Of a stretch of 64,000 bases of DNA, positions 32,831-44,818 are shown piece by piece; position 1 is the first letter of the stretch; each line of letters opens with the position of its first letter. Where the stretch lies: NCBI GenBank assembly GCA_021186555.1, contig JAJKFL010000012.1, positions 24,191,711 to 24,255,710 on the forward strand, written 5' to 3'. Source of the DNA: Reticulitermes speratus (Eukaryota; Arthropoda; Insecta; Blattodea; Rhinotermitidae). The notes beneath the pieces are model-generated. The model ran no database searches and had not been told where the DNA came from. It worked only from the letters and a program-made list of their open reading frames with translations. A program made the translations under genes and the position numbers.

Positions 32831-33121
32831 ACTTGCAGTAACCAATACACGGACATGTAACTTGCAGTAACCAATACACGGACATGTAACTTGCAGTAAC
32901 CAATACACGGACATGTAACTTGCAGTAACCAATACACGGACATGTAACTTGCAGTAACCAATACACGGACATGTAACTTGCAGTAACCAATACACGGACA
33001 TGTAACTTGCAGTAACCAATACACGGACATGTAACTTGCAGTAACCAATACACGGACATGTAACTTGCAGTAACCAATACACGGACATGTAACTTGCAGT
33101 AACCAATACACGGACATGTAA
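32831..33121. repeat. 29-bp minisatellite, 10 copies
   Basis: Unit ACTTGCAGTAACCAATACAC / GGACATGTA, perfect over all ten units, indicating very recent expansion. Confidence 0.97.
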
Positions 33122-33200
33122 CACCAGCCTCCTGAATTGCCGTCTTGCAATTTTAGATCATCATCAGACGGTTTAAAATTTTATCTGAATTTCAGTGTCT

Positions 33201-33507
33201 GATTTGTATTGACACCGATTTGTATTGACACCGATTTGTATTGACACCGATTTGTATTGACACCGATTTGTATTGACACCGATTTGTATTGACACCGATT
33301 TGTATTGACACCGATTTGTATTGACACCGATTTGTATTGACACCGATTTGTATTGACACCGATTTGTATTGACAGCGATTTGTATTGACACCGATTTGTA
33401 TTGACACCGATTTGTATTGACACCGATTTGTATTGACACCGATTTGTATTGACACCGATTTGTATTGACACCGATTTGTATTGACACCGATTTGTATTGA
33501 CAGCGAT
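33201..33507. repeat. 16-bp minisatellite, about 19 copies
   Basis: Unit GATTTGTATTGACACC; two units have GACAGC instead. It lies 79 bp after the 29-bp array and directly before a T/G-rich LINE 3' end. Confidence 0.97.
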
Positions 33508-33519
33508 TACATTTTGAGT

Positions 33520-33710
33520 GTTTTTTTAGGTTTAGCTACTCTTTCTTTTTGTAGTATGTGTGTTTTATTGTTTTTGTAAGTTTGTGTGTTGTGTGTTTTT
33601 TAAAGTGTTGTGTGTTATTTTTTGTGATGTATGTTATTGTGTGTTATGTGTCATTATAGTACCACTGCCACCGGGTGTAAACCCACTTGCAGTAATAAAC
33701 AAAATATAAA
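33520..33710 (+). pseudogene. LINE 3' UTR fragment, family 2
   Basis: A T/G-rich run (TGTGTGTTGTGTG and relatives), then ACCACTGCCACCGGGTGTAA and CCACTTGCAGTAATAAA. This matches, in opposite orientation, the 3' end at 50811-50880, where CCACCGGGTGAAAACCG leads into (AAT)n. The upstream coding part is absent. Confidence 0.6.
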
Positions 33711-34053
33711 GAAATATATAAGCACCCTGAATTTTAAATTTCTTTGTTGCCATTTTCGTCGTTTCGTTCAGCTGTCAGCGATTTGGTCTTTCTGCGCGTT
33801 TAACTTTACAGTTATTCTAAAATTAACGAGTCGAAATAGGATGGGCGGTTAAAGAATTGATGAATTATGCCAAGTATGTATAAAACACAATGTATTTGCG
33901 TCGCGTAATTCAAGTGTTTGTTAACCTTTCTTCTGTTCGGTTTATATACGTCGGTTACATATATGTATAGGTAAATGTAAGCCCTGGTTGGACGATAGAG
34001 CAGTTATTTGTAGACAGAATTCCATAAGCCTTTGGTACCATATCTAAATATAT

Positions 34054-34320
34054 ATATATATTTTTGTATGGCTCGACAGCCCTATATGGACCTGGGCCTC
34101 CTCGTTTCGTCGAGGTTTCATGGTCACACACATTAGACACACCACAGTCGGTAGGACTCCTCTGGACGAGGGACCAGCCCGTCGCAGAGACCTCTACCTG
34201 ACAACACACAACACTCACAACAGACAGACATCCATAACCCCGGTGGGATTCGAACCCACGATCCTAGTAAGCGAGCGGCCGACGACCCACGCCTTAGACC
34301 GCACGGCCACTGGGATCGGC
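34054..34320 (-). mobile_element. tRNA-derived SINE, family B, with target duplication
   Basis: Same structure as the copy at 32381-32644, with a B box GGGTTCGAATCCCACC and head ending in GCCGATCCCAGTGGCCGTGC at 34320. A perfect 13-bp target duplication, TATCTAAATATAT, flanks it (34041-34053 and 34321-34333), so the boundaries are firm and the insertion is young. Confidence 0.9.
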
Positions 34321-34333
34321 TATCTAAATATAT

Positions 34334-35092
34334 TGGGGACTGATAATTCTTAGACTGCCTAGCTGCCGTGAGAATACGTCAGTTGGGCGAGGCTCTGCCG
34401 TGTCGTTGTCAGTTAATTGCTTACCAATCACAGCCACTGGTTCCATAAACTGTGAGCATATACGTCAGTAATCTTTCCTGATCTGCCGTTGTAACTCAAT
34501 AAATTGACTCGCTGCAAAGTACTGGCCGCCGTCAAATCTTGTCCCCGTCACCGCGTCCAGAACACCTCACGGTCCTTTGTGATGTGGTTCAGTCACGGGG
34601 TATCATTTCGTCTTACCTGAATTTCTTTGTTACAGTTACTGCCGGTTATTGAGGCATCAGAGTTTCTGAAGTGATTGTACACGAGCAGTTGGCAATGTCG
34701 ATAATACAATTTGAGCAAGGCCATATATATTGCTTGAATTGCTGTGTGGGTGCCTTTGTTTCTGGAATGGTGTTAGATGCTGCGGGTAAAATAGTGATTT
34801 GAGTGCATCCTTGTCTTAGATATGTTAGTACACCGTTGTTATTTGTGTCTGCAATTTACGACTTCATAAAATCCAATTTCCCATGTTCACGACTGTTGTA
34901 AATAACACGATAAGGCAATCCATCCACACTGTTCAGTTTCGGAGTTGTACATGATGGTGACATCCATTTGTCTTCATTTGTTAGCAGTGGTCACACAGTA
35001 CAATAGGTCCGATTGAGATAATCTCATTGAACGATGTTAGAGGACTGAAACTTACGTCAACGGTATTGGAGTTTGTGCTGACTGCCAGAAAT
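34334..35092. other. No recognised feature
   Basis: Unique-looking sequence leading up to the large satellite. Confidence 0.45.
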
Positions 35093-35098
35093 TAAGCA

Positions 35099-38000
35099 GC
35101 CTGTCTGTTACCAGACTGTGCACCGTATTAACTGTAGCTCTACACACCGCCTGTCTGTTACCAGACTGTGCACCGTATTAACTGTAGCTCTACACACCGC
35201 CTGTCTGTTACCAGACTGTGCACCGTATTAACTGTAGCTCTACACACCGCCTGTCTGTTACCAGACTGTGCACCGTATTAACTGTAGCTCTACACACCGC
35301 CTGTCTGTTACCAGACTGTGCACCGTATTAACTGTAGCTCTACACACCGCCTGTCTGTTACCAGAACTGTGCACCGTATTAACTGTAGCTGTACACACCG
35401 CCTGTCTGTTACCAGACTGTGCACCGTATTAACTGTAGCTCTACACACCGCCTGTCTGTTACCAGACTGTGCACCGTATTAACTGTAGCTCTACACACCG
35501 CCTGTCTGTTACCAGACTGTGCACCGTATTAACTGTAGCTCTACACACCGCCTGTCTGTTACCAGACTGTGCACAGTATTAACTGTAGCTCTACACACCG
35601 CCTGTCTGTTACCAGACTGTGCACCGTATTAACTGTAGCTCTACACACCGCCTGTCTGTTACCAGACTGTGCACCGTATTAACTGTAGCTCTACACACCG
35701 CTTGTCTGTTACCAGACTGTGCACCGTATTAACTGTAGCTCTACATACCGCTTGTCTGTTACCAGACTGTGCACCGTATTAACTGTAGCTCTACATACCG
35801 CTTGTCTGTTACCAGACTGTGCACCGTATTAACTGTAGCTCTACATACCGCTTGTCTGTTACCAGACTGTGCACCGTATTAACTGTAGCTCTACATACCG
35901 CTTGTCTGTTACCAGACTGTGCACCGTATTAACTGTAGCTCTACATACCGCTTGTCTGTTACCAGACTGTGCACCGTATTAACTGTAGCTCTACATACCG
36001 CTTGTCTGTTACCAGACTCTGCACCGTATTAACTGTAGCTCTACATACCGCTTGTCTGTTACCAGACTGTGCACCGTATTAACTGTAGCTCTACATACCG
36101 CTTGTCTGTTACCAGACTGTGCACCGTATTAACTGTAGCTCTACATACCGCTTGTCTGTTACCAGACTGTGCACCGTATTAACTGTAGCTCTACATACCG
36201 CTTGTCTGTTACCAGACTGTGCACCGTATTAACTGTAGCTCTACACACCGCCTGTCTGTTACCAGACTGTGCACCGTATTAACTGTAGCTCTACATACCG
36301 CTTGTATGTTACCAGACTGTGCACCGTATTAACTGTAGCTCTACATACCGCTTGTCTGTTACCAGACTGTGCACCGTATTAACTGTAGCTCTACACACCG
36401 CCTGTCTGTTACCAGACTGTGCACCGTATTAACTGTAGCTCTACATACCGCTTGTCTGTTACCAGACTGTGCACCGTATTAACTGTAGCTCTACACACCG
36501 CCTGTCTGTTACCAGACTGTGCACCGTATTAACTGTAGCTCTACATACCGCTTGTCTGTTACCAGACTGTGCACCGTATTAACTGTAGCTCTACACACCG
36601 CCTGTCTGTTACCAGACTGTGCACCGTATTAACTGTAGCTCTACACACCGCCTGTCTGTTACCAGACTGTGCACCGTATTAACTGTAGCTCTACATACTG
36701 CTTGTCTGTTACCAGACTGTGCACCGTATTAACTGTAGCTCTACATACCGCTTGTCTGTTACCAGACTGTGCACCGTATTAACTGTAGCTCTACATACCG
36801 CTTGTCTGTTACCAGACTGTGCACCGTATTAACTGTAGCTCTACACACCGCCTGTCTGTTACCAGACTGTGCACCGTATTAACTGTAGCTCTACATACCG
36901 CTTGTCTGTTACCAGACTGTGCACCGTATTAACTGTAGCTCTACACACCGCCTGTCTGTTACCAGACTGTGCACCGTATTAACTGTAGCTCTACACACCG
37001 CCTGTCTGTTACCAGACTGTGCACCGTATTAACTGTAGCTCTACACACCGCCTGTCTGTTACCAGACTGTGCACCGTATTAACTGTAGCTCTACATACCG
37101 CTTGTCTGTTACCAGACTGTGCACCGTATTAACTGTAGCTCTACATACCGCTTGTCTGTTACCAGACTGTGCACCGTATTAACTGTAGCTCTACATACCG
37201 CTTGTCTGTTACCAGACTGTGCACCGTATTAACTGTAGCTCTACACACCGCCTGTCTGTTACCAGACTGTGCACCGTATTAACTGTAGCTCTACACACCG
37301 CCTGTCTGTTACCAGACTGTGCACCGTATTAACTGTAGCTCTACATACCGCTTGTCTGTTACCAGACTGTGCACCGTATTAACTGTAGCTCTACACACCG
37401 CCTGTCTGTTACCAGACTGTGCACCGTATTAACTGTAGCTCTACACACCGCTTGTCTGTTACCAGACTGTGCACCGTATTAACTGTAGCTCTACATACCG
37501 CTTGTCTGTTACCAGACTGTGCACCGTATTAACTGTAGCTCTACATACCGCTTGTCTGTTACCAGACTGTGCACCGTATTAACTGTAGCTCTACATACCG
37601 CTTGTCTGTTACCAGACTGTGCACCGTATTAACTGTAGCTCTACATACCGCTTGTCTGTTACCAGACTGTGCACCGTATTAACTGTAGCTCTACATACCG
37701 CTTGTCTGTTACCAGACTGTGCACCGTATTAACTGTAGCTCTACATACCGCTTGTCTGTTACCAGACTGTGCACCGTATTAACTGTAGCTCTACATACCG
37801 CTTGTCTGTTACCAGACTGTGCACCGTATTAACTGTAGCTCTACATACCGCTTGTCTGTTACCAGACTGTGCACCGTATTAACTGTAGCTCTACATACCG
37901 CTTGTCTGTTACCAGACTGTGCACCGTATTAACTGTAGCTCTACATACCGCTTGTCTGTTACCAGACTGTGCACCGTATTAACTGTAGCTCTACACACCG

Positions 38001-41000
38001 CCTGTCTGTTACCAGACTGTGCACCGTATTAACTGTAGCTCTACATACCGCTTGTCTGTTACCAGACTGTGCACCGTATTAACTGTAGCTCTACACACCG
38101 CCTGTCTGTTACCAGACTGTGCACCGTATTAACTGTAGCTCTACACACCGCCTGTCTGTTACCAGACTGTGCACCGTATTAACTGTAGCTCTACATACCG
38201 CTTGTCTGTTACCAGACTGTGCACCGTATTAACTGTAGCTCTACATACCGCTTGTCTGTTACCAGACTGTGCACCGTATTAACTGTAGCTCTACACACCG
38301 CCTGTCTGTTACCAGACTGTGCACCGTATTAACTGTAGCTCTACATACCGCTTGTCTGTTACCAGACTGTGCACCGTATTAACTGTAGCTCTACACACCG
38401 CCTGTCTGTTACCAGACTGTGCACCGTATTAACTGTAGCTCTACACACCGCCTGTCTGTTACCAGACTGTGCACCGTATTAACTGTAGCTCTACATACCG
38501 CTTGTCTGTTACCAGACTGTGCACCGTATTAACTGTAGCTCTACATACCGCTTGTCTGTTACCAGACTGTGCACCGTATTAACTGTAGCTCTACATACCG
38601 CTTGTCTGTTACCAGACTGTGCACCGTATTAACTGTAGCTCTACACACCGCCTGTCTGTTACCAGACTGTGCACCGTATTAACTGTAGCTCTACACACCG
38701 CCTGTCTGTTACCAGACTGTGCACCGTATTAACTGTAGCTCTACATACCGCTTGTCTGTTACCAGACTGTGCACCGTATTAACTGTAGCTCTACACACCG
38801 CCTGTCTGTTACCAGACTGTGCACCGTATTAACTGTAGCTCTACACACCGCTTGTCTGTTACCAGACTGTGCACCGTATTAACTGTAGCTCTACATACCG
38901 CTTGTCTGTTACCAGACTGTGCACCGTATTAACTGTAGCTCTACATACCGCTTGTCTGTTACCAGACTGTGCACCGTATTAACTGTAGCTCTACATACCG
39001 CTTGTCTGTTACCAGACTGTGCACCGTATTAACTGTAGCTCTACATACCGCTTGTCTGTTACCAGACTGTGCACCGTATTAACTGTAGCTCTACATACCG
39101 CTTGTCTGTTACCAGACTGTGCACCGTATTAACTGTAGCTCTACATACCGCTTGTCTGTTACCAGACTGTGCACCGTATTAACTGTAGCTCTACATACCG
39201 CTTGTCTGTTACCAGACTGTGCACCGTATTAACTGTAGCTCTACATACCGCTTGTCTGTTACCAGACTGTGCACCGTATTAACTGTAGCTCTACATACCG
39301 CTTGTCTGTTACCAGACTGTGCACCGTATTAACTGTAGCTCTACATACCGCTTGTCTGTTACCAGACTGTGCACCGTATTAACTGTAGCTCTACATACCG
39401 CTTGTCTGTTACCAGACTGTGCACCGTATTAACTGTAGCTCTACACACCGCCTGTCTGTTACCAGACTGTGCACCGTATTAACTGTAGCTCTACATACCG
39501 CTTGTATGTTACCAGACTGTGCACCGTATTAACTGTAGCTCTACATACCGCTTGTCTGTTACCAGACTGTGCACCGTATTAACTGTAGCTCTACACACCG
39601 CCTGTCTGTTACCAGACTGTGCACCGTATTAACTGTAGCTCTACATACCGCTTGTCTGTTACCAGACTGTGCACCGTATTAACTGTAGCTCTACACACCG
39701 CCTGTCTGTTACCAGACTGTGCACCGTATTAACTGTAGCTCTACATACCGCTTGTCTGTTACCAGACTGTGCACCGTATTAACTGTAGCTCTACACACCG
39801 CCTGTCTGTTACCAGACTGTGCACCGTATTAACTGTAGCTCTACACACCGCCTGTCTGTTACCAGACTGTGCACCGTATTAACTGTAGCTCTACATACCG
39901 CTTGTCTGTTACCAGACTGTGCACCGTATTAACTGTAGCTCTACATACCGCTTGTCTGTTACCAGACTGTGCACCGTATTAACTGTAGCTCTACACACCG
40001 CCTGTCTGTTACCAGACTGTGCACCGTATTAACTGTAGCTCTACATACCGCTTGTCTGTTACCAGACTGTGCACCGTATTAACTGTAGCTCTACACACCG
40101 CCTGTCTGTTACCAGACTGTGCACCGTATTAACTGTAGCTCTACACACCGCCTGTCTGTTACCAGACTGTGCACCGTATTAACTGTAGCTCTACATACTG
40201 CTTGTCTGTTACCAGACTGTGCACCGTATTAACTGTAGCTCTACATACCGCTTGTCTGTTACCAGACTGTGCACCGTATTAACTGTAGCTCTACATACCG
40301 CTTGTCTGTTACCAGACTGTGCACCGTATTAACTGTAGCTCTACACACCGCCTGTCTGTTACCAGACTGTGCACCGTATTAACTGTAGCTCTACATACCG
40401 CTTGTCTGTTACCAGACTGTGCACCGTATTAACTGTAGCTCTACACACCGCCTGTCTGTTACCAGACTGTGCACCGTATTAACTGTAGCTCTACACACCG
40501 CCTGTCTGTTACCAGACTGTGCACCGTATTAACTGTAGCTCTACACACCGCCTGTCTGTTACCAGACTGTGCACCGTATTAACTGTAGCTCTACATACCG
40601 CTTGTCTGTTACCAGACTGTGCACCGTATTAACTGTAGCTCTACATACCGCTTGTCTGTTACCAGACTGTGCACCGTATTAACTGTAGCTCTACATACCG
40701 CTTGTCTGTTACCAGACTGTGCACCGTATTAACTGTAGCTCTACACACCGCCTGTCTGTTACCAGACTGTGCACCGTATTAACTGTAGCTCTACACACCG
40801 CCTGTCTGTTACCAGACTGTGCACCGTATTAACTGTAGCTCTACACACCGCCTGTCTGTTACCAGACTGTGCACCGTATTAACTGTAGCTCTACCCACCG
40901 CCTGTCTGTTACCAGACTGTGCACAGTATTAACTGTAGCTCTACCCACCGCCTGTCTGTTACCAGACTGTGCACAGTATTAACTGTAGCTCTACATACCG

Positions 41001-41191
41001 CCTGTCTGTTACCAGACTGTGCACCGTATTAACTGTAGCTCTACACACCGCCTGTCTGTTACCAGACTGTGCACAGTATTAACTGTAGCTCTACCCACCG
41101 CCTGTCACCAGACTGTGCACAGTATTAACTGTAGCTCTACACACCGCCTGTCTGTTACCAGACTGTGCACCGTATTAACTGTAGCTCTACT
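35099..41191. repeat. 50-bp satellite array, about 122 copies, with higher-order blocks
   Basis: Unit TGTCTGTTACCAGACTGTGC / ACCGTATTAACTGTAGCTCT / ACACACCGCC. Two linked versions dominate: A (CTACACACCGCCTG) and B (CTACATACCGCTTG). A hybrid H (ACACACCGCTTG) occurs at 35691, 37441 and 38841, each time followed by 10 or 11 B units and then A. Rare markers repeat too: TTGTATGTT at 36305 and 39505, and CATACTG at 36691 and 40191. Both array edges are mostly A and more diverged (GCACAG, CTACCCACC). Short ORFs within it are repeat artefacts. Confidence 0.98.
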
Positions 41192-42420
41192 ACAATTAAG
41201 TAGTATGTTGGTAGTGGGGATTGCGACACGTGTGGGACAGGTGCGAACTGCATGCGGATGTGGCTGGAAAATCTGAAGATTAGGGGTCACTTCGGAAATG
41301 TAGGTGTGGCTGGAAGGATAATAACAAAATTGCTTATGAGCGCGTAGAATGGACTGCAGTGTGTCCGGAATAAGTCTGTATGTTAGTGTCGAGGTTGTGT
41401 GAACACGGTGACGAATCCTCGGGTTCCATACATTTTCTTTGCATGCTGAGCGAATGCTGGTAACATCGGGTGATATTTGTGGTGCACGAAGTGTCACTGG
41501 GGCAGGTTCCCCCCCCCCCCCCCCCCCCGATTGTTTCGGTTTTTCTCTGTTAGTATCGTTCTGCTGATTCTCCGTGTTCATATTCATCATCTACCGTAGG
41601 CGCTGTGTAGTCTGAATAGTGACAGTATGGGTGATTAAACCACAGATGAAAGCAGTATTGCTGCGTGTAGAGTTCGCTATGTAAATGTCATGGAAGCTGT
41701 GAGAGTGTAAGACTGTGTGAGACTGGGTGATGGGCAAAGGTGGACGTTGCAGTGCCTGTTCAAGCAACCCCACTGTCATGTATTGCTCCTGTCCGTAACT
41801 ATTGCCATGTCTGATAAATGCTGACGACATATACCGACAGAACACTGGGCTTTAGCCGCAGTGCCGTGCCTTTTGGCGGTACGCAGTGGCGGCACCTTTC
41901 TGCTGTGCAGGAAAGTAAGCTAAATATAGGCTGATGTTCATTTTATTTGCCGGTACTGCCACCTTTTTCCTTCCTGAAACTCTGATAGGTCTATATAAGC
42001 ATTCACCATGCGGTCACGCACACACATGTAATGATTTTCGTCTTAGCTCACTTACTTTGCTTTCTAAAGTTTCTTCGTGATGTAGAATCAATAAACATTT
42101 GTAGTGGCGGCCAGTATGGTGGAAAGAACCACATACGCTGTCCAGACTCTGCCAGTGTTTTGGCTAGGTGAATGCAAATTGCGTCGGCGAGACATCTGGC
42201 TAAAGACGAACGGTTACACGTGGACCTGTACACGCAGCGGGCTGAGTGACGTTGAATAATGAAGGGTTGATGAATCTCAGACACAGCTTTTATCTACATT
42301 TCTGAGTTTGTATTTCCTATTTATTAGATTAGAAAACAGAGTTGGTTTTGCGCTCGTCGACAGTGCAAACTTCTCTTGTTCGTGGAAGCTGGTGCGTTTT
42401 TCTTGAGAAGTGCGGGCACT
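41192..42420. other. No gene recognised; small LINE relic
   Basis: GTGAACACGGTGACGAATCC / TCGGGTTCCATAC at 41400-41432 resembles the family 1 LINE 3' end (compare 56042-56075). The rest is unrecognised. Confidence 0.45.
41509..41528. repeat. 20-C homopolymer
   Basis: Uninterrupted C run; length is likely variable and error-prone. Confidence 0.9.
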
Positions 42421-42421
42421 G

Positions 42422-42488
42422 CGTTGTTCGAACTGAAAGTTTGTAGCAGACACGTGTTGTTCGAACTGAAAGTTTGTAGCAGACACGT
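42422..42488. repeat. 33-bp tandem duplication
   Basis: Two copies of GTTGTTCGAACTGAAAGTTT / GTAGCAGACACGT. Confidence 0.85.
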
Positions 42489-42769
42489 GCACATTCCTGC
42501 TTGTCATAACGCTGAAACACTTAGCAGTCGTAGATATTCACCGCACTAGCAAGCACTGGAACATCTCCTGTTGTGCCTGTACTGCAGCTCGGTAACCCTT
42601 AACAGCTGGACACAATAAGGTGACATTTCTGGCCGGAAATGGCCCCAGAAGTATGCTTATGAATTGAGTTTGTAGGCTTTCGCAGCGGTGCAGTTGAGGC
42701 CTCCGTTCTGGGATGTGGAGGCCTGGTCTTGAAGCATCTAAATGTGCAGTGAAGAATTGGACGTTTTGA

Positions 42770-42810
42770 CCCTTGAACATGCGGCCACGATGCTGTATCG
42801 AAACGTCGGG
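42770..42810 (+). repeat. Degraded hammerhead-like motif
   Basis: CCTTGAACATGCGGCC ... GTATCGAAACGTCGGGC; the first core strand is damaged. Confidence 0.3.
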
Positions 42811-42898
42811 CGCCAGTCACCCAGTGGCGCTGCATCTCAGAATAACGGGGACGTCAAGCTTCTGAAGTACAGCAGAGTCGAGGAACATCCGGTATATA

Positions 42899-43546
42899 GC
42901 CTTGTGATGACAGTGTGACGTCACGGCATGACGTCAATATTTATGGCGTGAAGATACGTATGTACACGTAGCCTTGTGATGACAGTGTGTTGTCACGGCA
43001 TGACGTCAATATTTATGGCGTGAAGATACGTATGTACACGTAGCCTTGTGATGACAGTGTGTTGTCACGGCATGACGTCAGTATTTATGGCGTGAAGATA
43101 CGTATGTACACGTAGCCTTGTGATGACAGTATGTTGTCACGGCATGACGTCTGTATTTATGGCGTGAAGATGCGTATGTACACGTAGCCTTGTGATGACA
43201 GTATGTTGTCACGGCATGACGTCAGTATTTATGGCGTGAAGATACGTATGTACACGTAGCCTTGTGATGACAGTATGTTGTCACGGCATGACGTCTGTAT
43301 TTATGGCGTGAAGATGCGTATGTACACGTAGCCTTGTGATAACAGTATGTTGTCACGGCATGACGTCAGTATTTATGGCGTGAAGATACGTATGTACACG
43401 TAGCCTTGTGATGACAGTATGTTGTCACGGCATGACGTCAGTATTTATGGCGTGAAGATACGTATGTACACGTAGCCTTGTGATGACAGTATGTTGTCAC
43501 GGCATGACGTCAGTATTTATGGCGTGAAGATACGTATGTACACGTA
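42899..43546. repeat. 72-bp minisatellite, 9 copies, with TGACGTCA sites
   Basis: Unit GCCTTGTGATGACAGTATGT / TGTCACGGCATGACGTCAGT / ATTTATGGCGTGAAGATACG / TATGTACACGTA. Seven units keep the palindrome TGACGTCA; two have TGACGTCT. The first unit carries an additional GTGACGTCAC. TGACGTCA equals the CRE/ATF consensus, but there is no evidence of a regulated gene nearby. Confidence 0.96.
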
Positions 43547-43549
43547 GCC

Positions 43550-44060
43550 CCAAAGGGCATGGAGCACAGTACTGTACGTTTAATTTAGCGGTGTGACGTA
43601 CCGATTTGTAATCCTTAACGCTTTTCACATAAATACTTGTTATTAAAGCAGACTGTACCCTGATGTGCACGCCGCGTGTACAACAGACATCATGGCCGTC
43701 CAAAGCGGTCTTTGTGTCATGTTTTATGGGGTTCTTCTTTTTTATGGTCCTGTTATTTAATGTCGTAAGCTGGTGCTGAAGGCTGGAAGAGAGACGGTTG
43801 GTTTTATGTAGTTGGAAGACGAAATCATAAATGCGTTGAAAAGAAATCTTGAAAATGTCAGGGGAAACTTGTGAAAATTCGAGCATTTCGTAATAAATCA
43901 CTGACACGCAGGTCTGCACACCGAGTCGCTAGTATCGAAGTTGTCCTCCGTTCATACGTGAGTTTATCACGACAGTGACAAGCAGTGTTGTATGCGGGTT
44001 CGTAACACCTTGTGATTTGGTACACGGTTATGAGCGTGTGGGGGAAACTGCTGGCTACAT
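43550..44060. other. No recognised feature
   Basis: No gene or repeat recognised. Confidence 0.45.
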
Positions 44061-44068
44061 CTTCTGCT

Positions 44069-44101
44069 GTGAAGATAGAAACAGCAGATTCCTTCGAAAC
44101 T
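44069..44101 (+). repeat. Degraded hammerhead-like motif
   Basis: TGTGAAGATAGAAACAGC then CCTTCGAAACTTGACTAACC: UGAAGA and GAAAC in the right order and spacing, but the leading C is lost. Confidence 0.3.
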
Positions 44102-44343
44102 TGACTAACCAAATGCCAAGTTACACGGCATTACAACCCTGAAGACTATAGCCTTAATTGTCCTTAAAATGAGTCTGTTTAATTTGCAAAAGAAGTTTGA
44201 AAAATTTGATGAAATTTGGTACTGGGCAGCCTTTACGGAAGTTCGTTGTGGTAGCCTAAGTCCAAAGTAACCCCTGCTTCACATGAACCTCAGTTCGAAG
44301 TTCTGTCCTTTTTTCTAAAAAATGATGGCGAAAGACGAAAAGC

Positions 44344-44571
44344 AACGTTGATGTGCTGCAGTCTGAGGTTGCTGTTACGTTGATGTGCTGCAGTCTGATG
44401 TTGCTGTTACGTTGATGTGCTGCAGTCTGATGTTGCTGTAACGTTGATGTGCTGCAGTCTGATGTTGCTGTTACGTTGATGTGCTGCAGTCTGATGTTGC
44501 TGTTACGTTGATGTGCTGCAGTCTGATGTTGCTGTTACGTTGATGTGCTGCAGTCTGATGTTGCTGTTACG
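44344..44571. repeat. 32-bp minisatellite, about 7 copies
   Basis: Unit ACGTTGATGTGCTGCAGTCT / GATGTTGCTGTT; the first unit has GAGG for GATG and one unit has GTAACG. Confidence 0.95.
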
Positions 44572-44659
44572 CAAGTTATGACGATGTAATTAGGTCTGTG
44601 TCCTTTATTCATAAGGATGTTTTACCATTCGCACAGTCTTGTGTCCTGGAGTGAGCCCG

Positions 44660-44747
44660 TGCAGCGTAGTTGGTATAGTGGGGCTGTACAACCGAGGGGT
44701 CGTGGTTCGATTTGTGGCTATACCTACTATACTTCCACTCACACATA
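44660..44747 (+). mobile_element. tRNA-like SINE fragment interrupted by mariner
   Basis: GCAGCGTAGTTGGTATAGTG (A box) then GTCGTGGTTCGATTTGTGG (B box). The head resembles the family A fragment at 56495. The mariner element begins at 44748 and the flanking sequence resumes at 46082 as GGTATAGC. Confidence 0.5.
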
Positions 44748-44773
44748 CGAGGTCTGTCCAAAAAGTATCCGAC
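44748..44773 (+). repeat. Mariner terminal inverted repeat, transposase 3' side
   Basis: 26-bp repeat CGAGGTCTGTCCAAAAAGTA / TCCGAC. It differs from its partner at one base (T for G at position 6). Confidence 0.93.
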
Positions 44774-44818
44774 CTTGGGCCGGGAAAAAAAAGTTCTGTG
44801 TCTGGGTGGTTACAATAC

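Noticed and set aside
32722..33487. Overlapping minus-strand ORFs over the 29-bp and 16-bp arrays
   Set aside because: The repeat cycles through all three frames because the unit is not a multiple of three but contains no stop; no protein family resemblance.
35099..41191. CRISPR-like array
   Set aside because: Units are contiguous with no unique spacers, the genome is eukaryotic, and no cas genes exist.
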